A stretch of DNA of 64,000 nucleotides from Streptomyces griseofuscus. GTDB lineage: Bacteria > Actinomycetota > Actinomycetes > Streptomycetales > Streptomycetaceae. The DNA is taken from positions 6,448,001-6,512,000 of the forward strand of contig NZ_CP051006.1 in assembly GCF_014673495.1 (NCBI RefSeq). Direction: 5' to 3'. Below the pieces are notes generated by a model that did no database searches, was not told the DNA's origin, and saw only the letters and a list, made by a program, of their open reading frames with translations. Below are positions 44,640 through 53,634 of the stretch, piece by piece; positions within the stretch are counted from its first letter, which is position 1, and every line of letters begins with the position of its first letter. The position numbers were made by a program, and so were the translations under genes.

Positions 44640-46460
44640 CTATCCTGCCTCCTCGCTCCCGAACAGTGCGAGGGCGGAGTTCACCAGGCCGAGATGGCTG
44701 AACGCCTGCGGGAAGTTGCCCAGCTGGCGGTCCGCGCCGGGGTCGTACTCCTCGGCCAGCAGCCCCACGTCGTTGGCCACCCGCACCAGCCGTTCGAACA
44801 GCTCCCGGGCCTCCTTCGGGCGGCCGGTCAGATGCAGCGCGTCCACCAGCCAGAACGAGCAGGCGAGGAACGCGCCCTCGCCGCCCGGCAGCCCGTCGAC
44901 CACCGAGTCGTCGTCCTCCTCGGAGACGTAGCGGCGCAGAAAGCCGTCGTGGCCGAGGTCGGCGCGGATGGCGTCGACGGTGCCGATCACCCGGGGATCA
45001 TCCGGCGGCAGGAAGCCGACGCGCGGGATGAGCAGCAGGGCGGCGTCCAGTTCGCGGGAGCCGTAGGACTGGGTGAAGGTGTTGCGCTCCGGGTCGTAGC
45101 CCTTCTCGCAGACCTCCCGGTGGACCTCCTCCCGCAGCCGCCGCCAGCCGGCCAGGTCGCCGCTGCTCTCCTGGTGCTGTTCGAGGGTCCGCACCGCCCG
45201 GTCGGCGGCCACCCACACCATCACCTTGGAGTGCACGAAGTGGCGCCGCCCGCCGCGCACCTCCCACAGCCCCTGGTCCGGCTGCCGCCACGCCGACGCC
45301 AGGAAGTCCATCAGCGCCCGCTGGATGGACCACATGTGCGGCCGGGTGGGCAGGCCCGCGCTCCGGGCCAGCGACAGCGAGTCCATCACCTCGCCGTACA
45401 CATCGAGCTGGAGCTGCTCCACGGCGCCGTTGCCGGTGCGCACCGGGGAGGAGCCGGCGAAGCCGGGCAGCCAGGGCAGCTCGGCCTCCGGCAGGCGCCG
45501 CTCGCCCGCGACGCCGTACATGATCTGGAGGGCGGCGGGGTTCCCGGCGACCGCGCGCAGCAGCCAGTTGCGCCAGGCCTCGGCCTCCTCCTGGTAGCCC
45601 GCGGTGAGCAGCGCGCCGAGGGCGAGGGTGGAGTCGCGCAGCCAGCAGTACCGGTAGTCCCAGTTGCGCACCCCGCCCAGCCGCTCGGGCAGCGAGGTGG
45701 TGGGCGCGGCGACGATCCCGCCGGTCGGGGCGTAGGTGAGCGCCTTGAGGGTGATCAGGGAGCGGACGACCGCGTCCCGGTGCGGCCCGTCGTAACGGCA
45801 GTGCCGGGCCCAGCGCCGCCAGTCGGCGACGCTGCTCTCCAGGGCCTCGTAGGGGTCGACGAGCCGGGGGCGCCGCTCATGGGAGGGGTGCCAGGTGAGC
45901 ACGAACGCGACCCGTTCGCCCTCGTCGAGGGTGAACTCGGAGTGGGTGCCGTAGTCCTCGCCCCAGGTGCGCACCGGCGGCTCCGAGCGCAGCCACACCG
46001 AGTCGGGGCCCGCGACCGCCACCCGGTGGTCGTCGGAGCGGCGCATCCACGGCATGATCGAGCCGTAGTCGAAGCGCAGTCGCAGGGTGCTGCGGACGGT
46101 GACCCGGCCGCTGACGCCCTCCACGATGCGGACGACATCGGGGGCGCGCTCGCGCTGCGGCATCAGATCGGTGACGCGGACCGTGCCGTCGGGGGTGTTC
46201 CACTCGGTGTCCAGGACGAGGGTGTCGGGGCGGTAGGCGCGGCGGGTGCAGACGCCCGCGTCGCCCGCGGTCTCGGGGGCGATCCGCCAGTGGCCGTGGT
46301 CCGCGTCGCCCAGCAGCCGGGCGAAGCAGGCGCCGGAGTCGAAGCGGGGCAGGCACAGCCAGTCGATCGAGCCGTCCCTGCCGACCAGCGCCGCGGTCTG
46401 CTCGTCGCCGATGAGGGCGTAGTCCTCGATCCGGGCACAGTCCCTGCTACGGGCGTTCAC
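44640..46460 (-). CDS. glycoside hydrolase family 15 protein (glucoamylase/trehalase type)
   Basis: The 606-residue protein has the (alpha/alpha)6 GH15 catalytic domain after a beta-rich N-terminal part. Motifs are RIEDYALIGDEQTAALVGRDG, NWDYRYCWLRDSTLALGAL, GLWEVRGGRRHFVHSKVMVW (first catalytic Glu region) and LLAEEYDPGADRQLGNFPQAFSHLG (second Glu region). Actinobacterial enzymes of this branch hydrolyse trehalose or starch oligomers. The GTG at 46460 gives the family start VNARSRDCARIEDY; an in-frame ATG at 46493 adds 11 residues. Confidence 0.9.
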   Translation of the reverse strand: MNARSRDCARIEDYALIGDEQTAALVGRDGSIDWLCLPRFDSGACFARLLGDADHGHWRIAPETAGDAGVCTRRAYRPDTLVLDTEWNTPDGTVRVTDLMPQRERAPDVVRIVEGVSGRVTVRSTLRLRFDYGSIMPWMRRSDDHRVAVAGPDSVWLRSEPPVRTWGEDYGTHSEFTLDEGERVAFVLTWHPSHERRPRLVDPYEALESSVADWRRWARHCRYDGPHRDAVVRSLITLKALTYAPTGGIVAAPTTSLPERLGGVRNWDYRYCWLRDSTLALGALLTAGYQEEAEAWRNWLLRAVAGNPAALQIMYGVAGERRLPEAELPWLPGFAGSSPVRTGNGAVEQLQLDVYGEVMDSLSLARSAGLPTRPHMWSIQRALMDFLASAWRQPDQGLWEVRGGRRHFVHSKVMVWVAADRAVRTLEQHQESSGDLAGWRRLREEVHREVCEKGYDPERNTFTQSYGSRELDAALLLIPRVGFLPPDDPRVIGTVDAIRADLGHDGFLRRYVSEEDDDSVVDGLPGGEGAFLACSFWLVDALHLTGRPKEARELFERLVRVANDVGLLAEEYDPGADRQLGNFPQAFSHLGLVNSALALFGSEEAG

Positions 46461-46535
46461 GGGATGCGGTTTCCCGGTGGGCCCGGGGGCCAATCAGGTG
46501 GTGCGCCGGGGGAGTGACCTGACGTCCCCGCGGTT

Positions 46536-47348
46536 TCAGACCGCGGCCGGTTCGCTCTCCTGGGGCTGCGGCGCCGCCGCGGCCTCCTCCTGGTCCCGGA
46601 TCTCCCGGCGGAGCAGGAACCACCAGCCGACCGGGACGGCCGCCGCGAACAGCCACCACTGGATCATGTAGGCGTAGTTCAGCGGGGCGTCCTCGGTGCC
46701 GGGGTCGGAGATCTGCTCCGGGGAGCCGCCCTTGGGCGTCGGCGCGGTCTGCTCCATGTAGCCGCCGAGCACCGACGCGCCGAGCCGGTGCGCCTCCTCG
46801 GTGCTGTTGATCAGCATGATCTGCCGGTCGGGCAGGCCCTTGAGGTTCTTGATGCCGCTGGCCGCGGTGGTCTCGTCGGCCATCAGGCGTCCGCTGATGG
46901 TGGTCCGGCCCGCGGGCGGGGCGGGAATCTTCGGGAAGGTGGTCTGGGACGCGTCCGCGGCGATCCAGCCGCGGTTGACCATCAGCACCTTGCCGTCGGC
47001 GAGGTCGAAGGGGGTCAGGACGTGGTAGCCGACATCGCCGTTCTCGTTGGTCCGGCGCCGGACCACTTCCGTCTTCGCGGTGTCGAAGGTGCCGGTCGCG
47101 GTGACGGTGCGGTACCTCTCGGTCCGGGTCACGGCGTGTCCGGGGGAGGACAGCCGCTCCACGGGGACCGGCTCGGCGTGCAGCGCGGTGGCGACGAGGT
47201 CGTTGCGCGCGGTGCGCTCCTCGTAGCGATGCTTCTGCCAGAAACCCAGCTTGATCATCGTCGGGATCAACGCGATCGCGACGATGGTGAGGATGACCCA
47301 CTGGAGGGACAACAGGAAGCGGTAGCGATGCACCCCACGACGGTACAT
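46536..47348 (-). CDS. SURF1 family protein (cytochrome oxidase assembly)
   Basis: SURF1 proteins help to insert heme a into cytochrome c oxidase. The 270-residue product has the usual layout: an N-terminal helix (RYRFLLSLQWVILTIVAIALIPTMIKLGFWQ, with the family GFWQ/H motif), an extracytoplasmic domain with VMVNRGWIAAD-like sequence, and a C-terminal helix (WWLFAAAVPVGWWFLL). The exact start is uncertain: ATG 47348 was chosen, with GTG 47333 also possible. Confidence 0.88.
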   Translation of the reverse strand: MYRRGVHRYRFLLSLQWVILTIVAIALIPTMIKLGFWQKHRYEERTARNDLVATALHAEPVPVERLSSPGHAVTRTERYRTVTATGTFDTAKTEVVRRRTNENGDVGYHVLTPFDLADGKVLMVNRGWIAADASQTTFPKIPAPPAGRTTISGRLMADETTAASGIKNLKGLPDRQIMLINSTEEAHRLGASVLGGYMEQTAPTPKGGSPEQISDPGTEDAPLNYAYMIQWWLFAAAVPVGWWFLLRREIRDQEEAAAAPQPQESEPAAV

Positions 47349-47410
47349 CCGGGCCGCGGGGTGCATTCAGGCGGGTACCGGGTCACTCCCGGTGGCGCCG
47401 GGCCGGCCGG

Positions 47411-47644
47411 TCACACCCGGTCGACGACCCCCGTACGGCCCTCCGCGCGGGCGCAGTGCGCGCCGCAGTACCAGTGGCCGTCCACCTCCACGCCCTGCCC
47501 GATGACCTGCACCCGGCAGTGCTCGCAGATCGGGGCCATGCGATGGATCGCGCAGGAGAAGCAGTCGAAGACATGGACCGCGCCCTGGGCGTGGACCTCG
47601 AAGGTCATTCCGTAGTCATTGCCGCACACTTCGCATCTCGCCAT
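47411..47644 (-). CDS. small Cys/His-rich zinc-ribbon-like protein
   Basis: The 77-residue product begins MARCEVCGNDYGMTFEVHAQ and has four Cys pairs or near-pairs: CEVC, CFSC, CEHC and CGAHC, plus several His. This fits two treble-clef or ribbon zinc sites (LIM-like). There is no signal peptide, so it is cytosolic. The function is unknown. Bases 47725-47793, 80-150 bp upstream of its start, hold three 23-bp tandem repeats. An ATG at 47707 would add 21 residues with no similarity to the zinc core. Confidence 0.78.
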   Translation of the reverse strand: MARCEVCGNDYGMTFEVHAQGAVHVFDCFSCAIHRMAPICEHCRVQVIGQGVEVDGHWYCGAHCARAEGRTGVVDRV

Positions 47645-47724
47645 GTGCCACAGGGTGATCCGTCGCACGGGTCGGGGCGAGAGGACGCCGGGTGAGTCGT
47701 GCGTCAATCACTCTTTCGTACGAT

Positions 47725-47793
47725 CACCCGTCCGTGAGGTTCGCGTCCACCCGTCCGTGAAGTCCGCGTCCACCCGTTCGTGCGGTCCGCGTC
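47725..47793. repeat. three 23-bp tandem repeats
   Basis: Three consecutive 23-bp units (47725-47747, 47748-47770, 47771-47793) each begin CACCCGT and end CGCGTC; they differ at only a few positions. They lie in the 169-bp gap between the exonuclease 3' end and the Cys-rich mini-protein start. Iterated binding sites or a minisatellite are both possible. Confidence 0.85.
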
Positions 47794-47813
47794 CCGCTTC
47801 GACGGCGCCGGAC

Positions 47814-48803
47814 TCATTCGTCCGCGGGCTCGACATCCCGCAGCAGCTGTCCGAACGCGGCCTCGTCCACGACCGGCGTGCCGAACTGCCGGGCCTTGAC
47901 CACCTTGGAGGTGCCCGAGTCGGGGTCGTTGGTCACCAGCAGGCTGGTCAGCCGGGAGATGCTGGACGCCACATGCAGCCCGCACTCGGTCGCCCGGTCC
48001 TCCAGCAGCTCCCGCTCGGTGGAGGTGTCACCGGAGAACGCCACCCGCATGCCCTGTTTGAGAGGTTTGCCGTCTTCATAGCGGCCCGGGTTGGGATAGG
48101 GGCATGCGGGCCTTTTGCGCGAGGGGCGCCAACTGCCCGCGCGGTAGCCGCCGTAGCCGGGGGAGGACTGCCGGGGCACCGGCGCGTCCGACCACTCCGT
48201 CAGCGAGCGGCACTCCAGCAGCGGCAGCCGTACGCCGCCCGCCGCCGCGGCCCGCAGACTGGGCCGGAACGCCTCCGCGAGCACCCGCGCGTCGTCCAGC
48301 GCGTGGTGCGCCCGCTGCTGCACCACGCCGAAGTGCGCGGCGAGCGACTCCAGCTTGTGGTTGGGCAGCGGCAGCCCCAGCTCCTTCGACAGCGCGATGG
48401 TGCACAGCCGCTGGCGCACCGGCGCCTGGCGCTCGGCGCGCGCGTACTCCCGTGCGATCATCTGCCAGTCGAAGACCGCGTTGTGCGCGACCAGCACCCG
48501 GCCGTCCAGGCGGGCCGCGAACTCCTCGGCGATGTCCGCGAACAGCGGCGCGCCCTCCAGCACCTCGCTCGTCAGACCGTGTATCCACACGGGTCCCGGA
48601 TCGCGCTCCGGGTTGACGAGGGTGTACCAGTGGTCCTCGACCTCACCGCGCGCGTCCAGCCGGTAGACGGCGGCGGAGATGATCCGGTCGTGCCGGGCCA
48701 GGCCGGTGGTCTCCACGTCAACGACCGCGTATCCCTGGGGATACGCGGTCGGCCACTGGGTGGCGGAGGACACTGCGGTCGCACGGTCTTCGAGCATGGT
48801 CAT
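47814..48803 (-). CDS. DEDDh exonuclease with C-terminal BRCT domain
   Basis: The 329-residue protein has an epsilon-type 3'-5' exonuclease domain: VVDVETTGLARHD (first acidic pair), LVAHNAVFDWQMIAREY (Asp) and HHALDDARVLAEAF (His and Asp), the DEDDh set. The last about 85 residues are a BRCT domain (QGMRVAFSGDTSTERELLEDRATECG...SLLVTNDPDSGTSK), which binds DNA ends or phosphoproteins. This join of proofreading-type exonuclease and BRCT is known in actinobacteria and suggests a DNA repair role. The ATG at 48803 was chosen; ATG 48797 is close. Confidence 0.9.
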   Translation of the reverse strand: MTMLEDRATAVSSATQWPTAYPQGYAVVDVETTGLARHDRIISAAVYRLDARGEVEDHWYTLVNPERDPGPVWIHGLTSEVLEGAPLFADIAEEFAARLDGRVLVAHNAVFDWQMIAREYARAERQAPVRQRLCTIALSKELGLPLPNHKLESLAAHFGVVQQRAHHALDDARVLAEAFRPSLRAAAAGGVRLPLLECRSLTEWSDAPVPRQSSPGYGGYRAGSWRPSRKRPACPYPNPGRYEDGKPLKQGMRVAFSGDTSTERELLEDRATECGLHVASSISRLTSLLVTNDPDSGTSKVVKARQFGTPVVDEAAFGQLLRDVEPADE

Positions 48804-48976
48804 TGAGGATACGGGCCGCGACCGACATCGCCGCCCCACAGGTCCCCCCGGGCCGGTCCGCACGGGTACCGGCGGCGGCCCCCGTCCGCGCCGAACGGCC
48901 CTTTTCCCCGGGCCTGTTGTCGCTCCGTGGAGCGTCGGAGCGGCACGGGCCCGCCCGGAGTGCGATCCTCGCTGCT

Positions 48977-49687
48977 GTGACGGAACCCAAGCACGAGGAG
49001 AACCACGGCGGCGCGCTCGGCTCGCGGCTGAACTGGCTGCGCGCCGCCGTGCTGGGCGCGAACGACGGCATCGTCTCCACCGCGGGCCTCGTCGTCGGCG
49101 TGGCCGGGGCGACCGGGAGCCGCGCCGCGCTGCTCACCGCGGGCCTCGCCGGGCTGCTCGCCGGATCGATGTCCATGGCGGCGGGCGAGTACGTCTCCGT
49201 CTCCACCCAGCGCGACTCCGAGCTGGCCGCGCTGGCCGTGGAGAAGCGGGAACTGCGCGAGCAGCCCGAGGCCGAACTGCGTGAGCTGACCGAGATGCTC
49301 CAGGCGCGCGGGCTGTCCGAGGAGGTGGCCAGGGAGGCCGCCGAGCAACTCACCGAGCGGGACGCGCTGCGCGCCCACGCCAGTGTGGAGCTGGGCATCG
49401 ACCCCGACGAGCTGACCAATCCGTGGCACGCGGCCTGGGCGAGTTTCCTGGCCTTCACCGTGGGCGCGCTGCTGCCGCTGCTGGCCATCGTGCTGCCCCC
49501 GGCCGGCTGGCGGCTGCCGGTCACCGTGCTCTGCGTGCTCGCCGCGCTCGTCCTCACCGGCTGGACCAGCGCCCGCCTCGGCGCCGCCGCCCCCCGGCGC
49601 GCGGTGCTGCGCAATGTGGGTGGCGGGGCGCTGGCGATGGCGGTCACGTACGCGGCGGGCAGCCTGCTGGGGGCGGTCGGCGTGTGA
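48977..49687 (+). CDS. VIT1/CCC1 family transporter
   Basis: The 236-residue membrane protein starts cytosolic (TEPKHEENHGGALGSRLNWLRAAV) and has the VIT1 motif GANDGIVSTAGLVVGVAGATG, then MSMAAGEYVSVSTQRDSE, a charged cytosolic stretch of about 75 residues, and three C-terminal helices. VIT1/CCC1 proteins export Fe2+ or Mn2+ from the cytosol. The GTG at 48977 gives the usual start; the open frame further upstream runs into the exonuclease promoter region. Confidence 0.88.
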   Translation: MTEPKHEENHGGALGSRLNWLRAAVLGANDGIVSTAGLVVGVAGATGSRAALLTAGLAGLLAGSMSMAAGEYVSVSTQRDSELAALAVEKRELREQPEAELRELTEMLQARGLSEEVAREAAEQLTERDALRAHASVELGIDPDELTNPWHAAWASFLAFTVGALLPLLAIVLPPAGWRLPVTVLCVLAALVLTGWTSARLGAAAPRRAVLRNVGGGALAMAVTYAAGSLLGAVGV

Positions 49688-49717
49688 TCCGGGGCGCTCG
49701 TCCCCAGGTGACCGGGC

Positions 49718-51121
49718 TCATGCCCAGGCGGCCCGGTCCGAACCCCATGGCGTCGGCGGGTGGGCCCAATCCGCGGGCCCGTCCGCGAAGTTCACCGGGG
49801 ACAGGGCGTACCGCAGCCGGCCGAGGGGACCGTCGGCCTCGGTGAGCCAGGCGCTCTGGGGGACATGAGCGTCCTCGTCCGCCCGCGGGGTCCCGGCCGC
49901 CTCCGGGCCGTCGTCGTACGGCATCCCGTCCGTCAGCCAGTGCGCCGTGCGGGCCAGTGCCAGCCGGACCGAACGGCCCGCGCCGTCCCGCGACCGCTCG
50001 GTCAGCGCCCGCAGGACGGCCGCCGCCAGCAGATAGCCGGTGCCGTGGTCCAGGGCCTGCGCGGGCAGCGCGCCGGGTTCCCGCGCCGAACCCTCGGTCA
50101 CCGCGATACCGGTGGCGGCCTGCACCAGGCTGTCGAAGCCGCGCCGCCCGCCCCAGGGCCCGTACGCGCCCCACGCCGACACCTGCGCCACCACCAGCGC
50201 GGGGTGCCGCTCCGCGAGCGCCTCGGGAGAGAGGCCGAAGCGGTCCAGCGCGCCCGGCCGGTAGCCGGTGACCACGACGTCCGCTCCGGCCAGCAGCTCC
50301 TCGAAGGTGTCCCGGCGCACGGCGAGGTCCAGGATCGCGGAGCGCTTGCCGAGGCCCGTGTCGGCGTGCTGGTCTGGGAGTTCGGGCAGCCAGGGTGCGT
50401 CCAGGCGCAGCACGTCCGCGCCCAGCAGGGCGAGGGTGCGGGTGGCGACCGGACCCGCCAGGACCCGGGTCAGGTCCAGGACGCGCACCCCGGCGGCGGG
50501 CAGCAGCGGGGCGGCGGCCGCGTCGAGCGGCGGCAGCGCGCGCACGGGGGCCGTACCGAGCGTCGCGCGTTCGACCAGGGGGCGGGCGGCCACCAGGGCG
50601 GCCTGTTCGCTCGCCCGCCACTCGTGCGGGGTGCGCAGGGCCACCGCGAGGCCGCCGGCGGCGTGCACCGTCTCCTCGGTCCCGAGGGCGGTGCGCCCGG
50701 CGAGCAGGGCGGCCACGGTCGCGGGCGCGGCGTCCGCGGGCAGGCCCAGCGCGTCGAGCAACCGGGCCCGGTGGTGCGGGTAGTTGGCGTGTGTGCGCAC
50801 CCAGCCGTCGGCCGTGCGCCAGAACCGCGACAGGGGCGCGAAGGAGAGCGGCGCCCGCCCGTCCACCCGCAGCAGCCGCTCGCTGTGGAACGCCGCCGCC
50901 ACGGCACCGTCGTCGACCCGGACCCCGGGCACCTCGGCGCGCCCGGTCCGGCGCGCCCCGAGTTCGGCGGCGGCCAGGGTGCACGCGCCGACACAGGCAC
51001 GCGCGAGCCGTCGTACGGGAAGGCGGGCCGCGAGGGTGCCGGGCCGCTCGGCCGTCGTCACCCGGGAGAGCAGGGCGGGGTCGCCGCCCAGCGCAGTCCA
51101 TGCGAACGCGATATCCGTCAT
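49718..51121 (-). CDS. CaiB/BaiF family III CoA-transferase
   Basis: The 467-residue protein has the two-part CaiB/BaiF architecture: RVLDLTRVLAGPVATRTLALLGADVLRLD and LDLAVRRDTFEELLAGADVVVTGYRPGALDRFGL in the core, and VSAWGAYGPWGGRRGFDSLVQAATG. A divergent first half of about 190 residues looks like a second, weaker family III unit. Such enzymes move CoA between carboxylic acids; substrates are unknown. The usual catalytic Asp region lies in GKRSAILDLAVRR. ATG 51121 is used rather than 51151. Confidence 0.84.
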   Translation of the reverse strand: MTDIAFAWTALGGDPALLSRVTTAERPGTLAARLPVRRLARACVGACTLAAAELGARRTGRAEVPGVRVDDGAVAAAFHSERLLRVDGRAPLSFAPLSRFWRTADGWVRTHANYPHHRARLLDALGLPADAAPATVAALLAGRTALGTEETVHAAGGLAVALRTPHEWRASEQAALVAARPLVERATLGTAPVRALPPLDAAAAPLLPAAGVRVLDLTRVLAGPVATRTLALLGADVLRLDAPWLPELPDQHADTGLGKRSAILDLAVRRDTFEELLAGADVVVTGYRPGALDRFGLSPEALAERHPALVVAQVSAWGAYGPWGGRRGFDSLVQAATGIAVTEGSAREPGALPAQALDHGTGYLLAAAVLRALTERSRDGAGRSVRLALARTAHWLTDGMPYDDGPEAAGTPRADEDAHVPQSAWLTEADGPLGRLRYALSPVNFADGPADWAHPPTPWGSDRAAWA

Positions 51122-51177
51122 GACTGCACTATGCATTATTGATTCGATCAACTCATGTATGGACTCGCTGTCGACCG

Positions 51178-51197
51178 GTAAAGGTGCACCTCTTTAC
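51178..51197. promoter_or_regulatory. quasi-palindrome upstream of the CoA-transferase
   Basis: GTAAA and TTTAC flank a perfect GGTGCACC core with a 2-base insertion on one side. It sits 57 bp before the CoA-transferase start in a 335-bp gap (51122-51456) that otherwise shows only the terminator of the protease gene. It may be an operator. Confidence 0.35.
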
Positions 51198-51404
51198 GGA
51201 CATCGGAGGGCCGCAGCCGCCGGCCCTGGGCGAGCGCACGCTCCGCGACGTACCGGGTGCCCGCGCCCCGGTGGTCGCGCAGCGGTATCCGCCAGTTGGG
51301 CGGCACTGTCGGCCGGGGCCGGGAGACCTGCGCGGTGCGGCGGGCGATCGCCCTGTCGACGCGTGGGCCGACGGATCCTCGGAGGGGTGCATGGCTGGAT
51401 CAAG

Positions 51405-51451
51405 CCGTACGGGCGGGTGGCCGGATCTCCCCGTGTCACCCGCCCGTACGG
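51405..51451. terminator. terminator hairpin of the subtilase gene
   Basis: Perfect 15-bp arms (51405-51419 and 51437-51451) around a 17-base loop lie just past the minus-strand protease stop at 51457. Confidence 0.8.
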
Positions 51452-51456
51452 GGGCG

Positions 51457-53016
51457 CTAATAGGTCACTGCGGCGAGGGCGTCCGCCATACCCCGGCCGT
51501 AGAAACCGTTGCGGTTCGCCGGACCCTGGCACACGGCGTCGATCTTGCCGTCGCCGTTGATGTCGTACGGGTCCGTGCACGGCGTGGCGTCGGCCTCCGC
51601 GTACAGGAGCGCCTTGACCAGCGCGGCGGACGCATGCGGATGGGTTGACTTGATCAATGCCGCAACCCCGGCCACATGCGGGGTCGCCATGGACGTCCCC
51701 GCCATGTAGCCCCACTTGCCGCCCGGCAGCGTGCCCAGGATGAGGCCGCTGGTCGCCGGGGGCGCCGGCGTCTGGTAGACCGTCGAGTCACCGCCGGGCG
51801 CCGCGATGTCGATGACGCCCCGGCCGTAGTTGGAGTACGACGACTTGAGCCCCTTGGCGCCGGTCGCGGAGACCGTGACGACGCCGGGCAGCTGGGTCGG
51901 GATGTCGAAGCACCGGCGCGGATCGATCACCCGGTCCGAGGCGGTGCCGTCGTTGGGCGACTTCGGGTCGGTGATCGAGTCGGCGGCCAGGTCGTAGCTC
52001 TCGTTGCCCGCCGCCGCGATGTTGACCGTGCCCCGCCTCTCCGCGTACCGCGAGGCCCGGTCGACGGCGTCCACCAGCGCCCTCTGGTCCGGGTCGGTGG
52101 TGCAGTTGAAGTACCAGGGGTCGGTGAAATAGCTGTTGTTGGTCACGTCCACGTGGTGCTCGGCCGCCCAGACGAAGCCGCAGACCACGGACTCGGCGTA
52201 GAAGTACCCGTCCGGGTTTGCCACCTTGATGCCGGCCACCTTCACACCCGGCGCCACCCCCGTCATGCCGACGCCGTTCCTCGCGGCCGCGATCTCGCCC
52301 GCCACATGGGTGCCGTGCGGGCTCTCCGAGGCGCTGGGCCGCCAGGCGCCGTCGGCCGTGTCCGGCCTGCCCGACACACAGTTGACGGAGGCCGTGCGGT
52401 CGAAGTTGGGCGCGATGTCCGGGTGGGTGTCGTCCACGCCGGTGTCGATGACCCCGACCGTGACGTCCCGGCTGCCCAGCGTCTTCGCGTGCGCCTTGTC
52501 CGCCTTGATGGCGGGCAGGTCCCACTGCAAGGGCTCCAGCGGGTCCTGGTCCCCGGTCGCCGCCGCCCGGGCCGCGGCCGCCTGCGCGCCGCCCAGCACC
52601 TGCGGGGTGCCCATGTCCGCGGTGGACGCGGCGGCCAGCGGGGTGTGCCGGGTGACACCGGCCGAGGCCACCCCGGGCACCGCGCGCATCAGCCGGGCGA
52701 AGTCCGGGTTCGCGGAGTGCGCGACGAGAACGCCGATCCGGTCGTAACCCACCACCAGGGTGCCGCCGTTGCGCCCGATCTCCCGGCGCACCGAGGCGAG
52801 CGTCCGGTGGTCCGTGCGGGTGTTGACCAGGTACGACAGCTCAGGTCCTGTCCCCGTCGAGGTCGCCCCGGCCGAGGCTCCCGCCGCGGCCGTCGCAGCG
52901 GTGGCCGGGCCAGGCGCCGCGGCGGCAGCCCCGGGCAGGAAGCCGAGCGAGGCGGTCAGCGAGAGCACGGCCGGCACGGCGAGCGACGTCCGGCGTCCGG
53001 TGCGCAGATGAGCCAT
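51457..53016 (-). CDS. secreted S8 (subtilisin-like) serine peptidase
   Basis: The 519-residue protein has a signal peptide (about residues 1-34), an inhibitor-like propeptide ([24 protein letters not shown] to about residue 130) and a peptidase domain with the catalytic triad Asp191 ([12 protein letters not shown]), His234 (HGTHVAGE) and Ser442 ([11 protein letters not shown]); the oxyanion Asn is in AAAGNES. It ends with [15 protein letters not shown], an EF-hand-like calcium loop. It should be exported and self-activated. ATG 53016 is followed directly by a normal signal sequence. Confidence 0.93.
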   Translation of the reverse strand: MAHLRTGRRTSLAVPAVLSLTASLGFLPGAAAAAPGPATAATAAAGASAGATSTGTGPELSYLVNTRTDHRTLASVRREIGRNGGTLVVGYDRIGVLVAHSANPDFARLMRAVPGVASAGVTRHTPLAAASTADMGTPQVLGGAQAAAARAAATGDQDPLEPLQWDLPAIKADKAHAKTLGSRDVTVGVIDTGVDDTHPDIAPNFDRTASVNCVSGRPDTADGAWRPSASESPHGTHVAGEIAAARNGVGMTGVAPGVKVAGIKVANPDGYFYAESVVCGFVWAAEHHVDVTNNSYFTDPWYFNCTTDPDQRALVDAVDRASRYAERRGTVNIAAAGNESYDLAADSITDPKSPNDGTASDRVIDPRRCFDIPTQLPGVVTVSATGAKGLKSSYSNYGRGVIDIAAPGGDSTVYQTPAPPATSGLILGTLPGGKWGYMAGTSMATPHVAGVAALIKSTHPHASAALVKALLYAEADATPCTDPYDINGDGKIDAVCQGPANRNGFYGRGMADALAAVTY

Positions 53017-53277
53017 GGGTTCTCCACTTCATCCCGATACGAAGCCTGCCCGAGACACGGATCGGTGCTCGGGCAGGTGCATGGCGAGTGGTGCAGGCGG
53101 AACGTATCCCGTCATCTCTGTGACCGGCAATGACATGGCAATGACTCAATCAGATCGCTTGCGAAAGAACTCATAGGACTTGAATCGGTCTTCGCGTGGC
53201 GCCGTGGACCTGGGCGGGGAGCGCTAGCACCATCGAGCCCCGGCCGCCCTGCCCGACCGCACCCGCGAGGAGAACCC

Positions 53278-53634
53278 GTGGCCACCGAGACACCGCCCCC
53301 TGTCACACCGGGGACCACCCTTCCCACCGCCGAGGAGTTCACACAGGTGCAGCAAAGCGCGGACTTCGCCGAACTGCGCCGCGCCCACCGCTCGTTCGCC
53401 TTCCCGCTGACCATCGCCTTCATCGCCTGGTACCTGCTGTACGTGCTGCTCTCCAGCTACGCCGACGGGTTCATGGGCACCAGGGTCGTGGGCAACCTCA
53501 ATGTCGCCCTGGTCCTCGGACTCGCCCAGTTCCTCACCACCTTCCTGATCGCCTGGTGGTACGCCCGGCACGCCGCGGCCGAGCTCGACCCGAAGGCAGC
53601 GGCCATCAAGTCCCGTATGGAGAGCGCCGAATGA
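53278..53634 (+). CDS. DUF485 membrane protein partnered with a symporter
   Basis: The 118-residue product has two hydrophobic helices (AFPLTIAFIAWYLLYVLLSSYADGF and NVALVLGLAQFLTTFLIAWWYA) and the DUF485 signature around them. DUF485 genes almost always precede acetate/solute:cation symporter genes, as here, where the ATG of the symporter overlaps this stop. It probably helps assembly or control of the transporter. The GTG at 53278 follows GAGGAGA. Confidence 0.9.
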   Translation: MATETPPPVTPGTTLPTAEEFTQVQQSADFAELRRAHRSFAFPLTIAFIAWYLLYVLLSSYADGFMGTRVVGNLNVALVLGLAQFLTTFLIAWWYARHAAAELDPKAAAIKSRMESAE

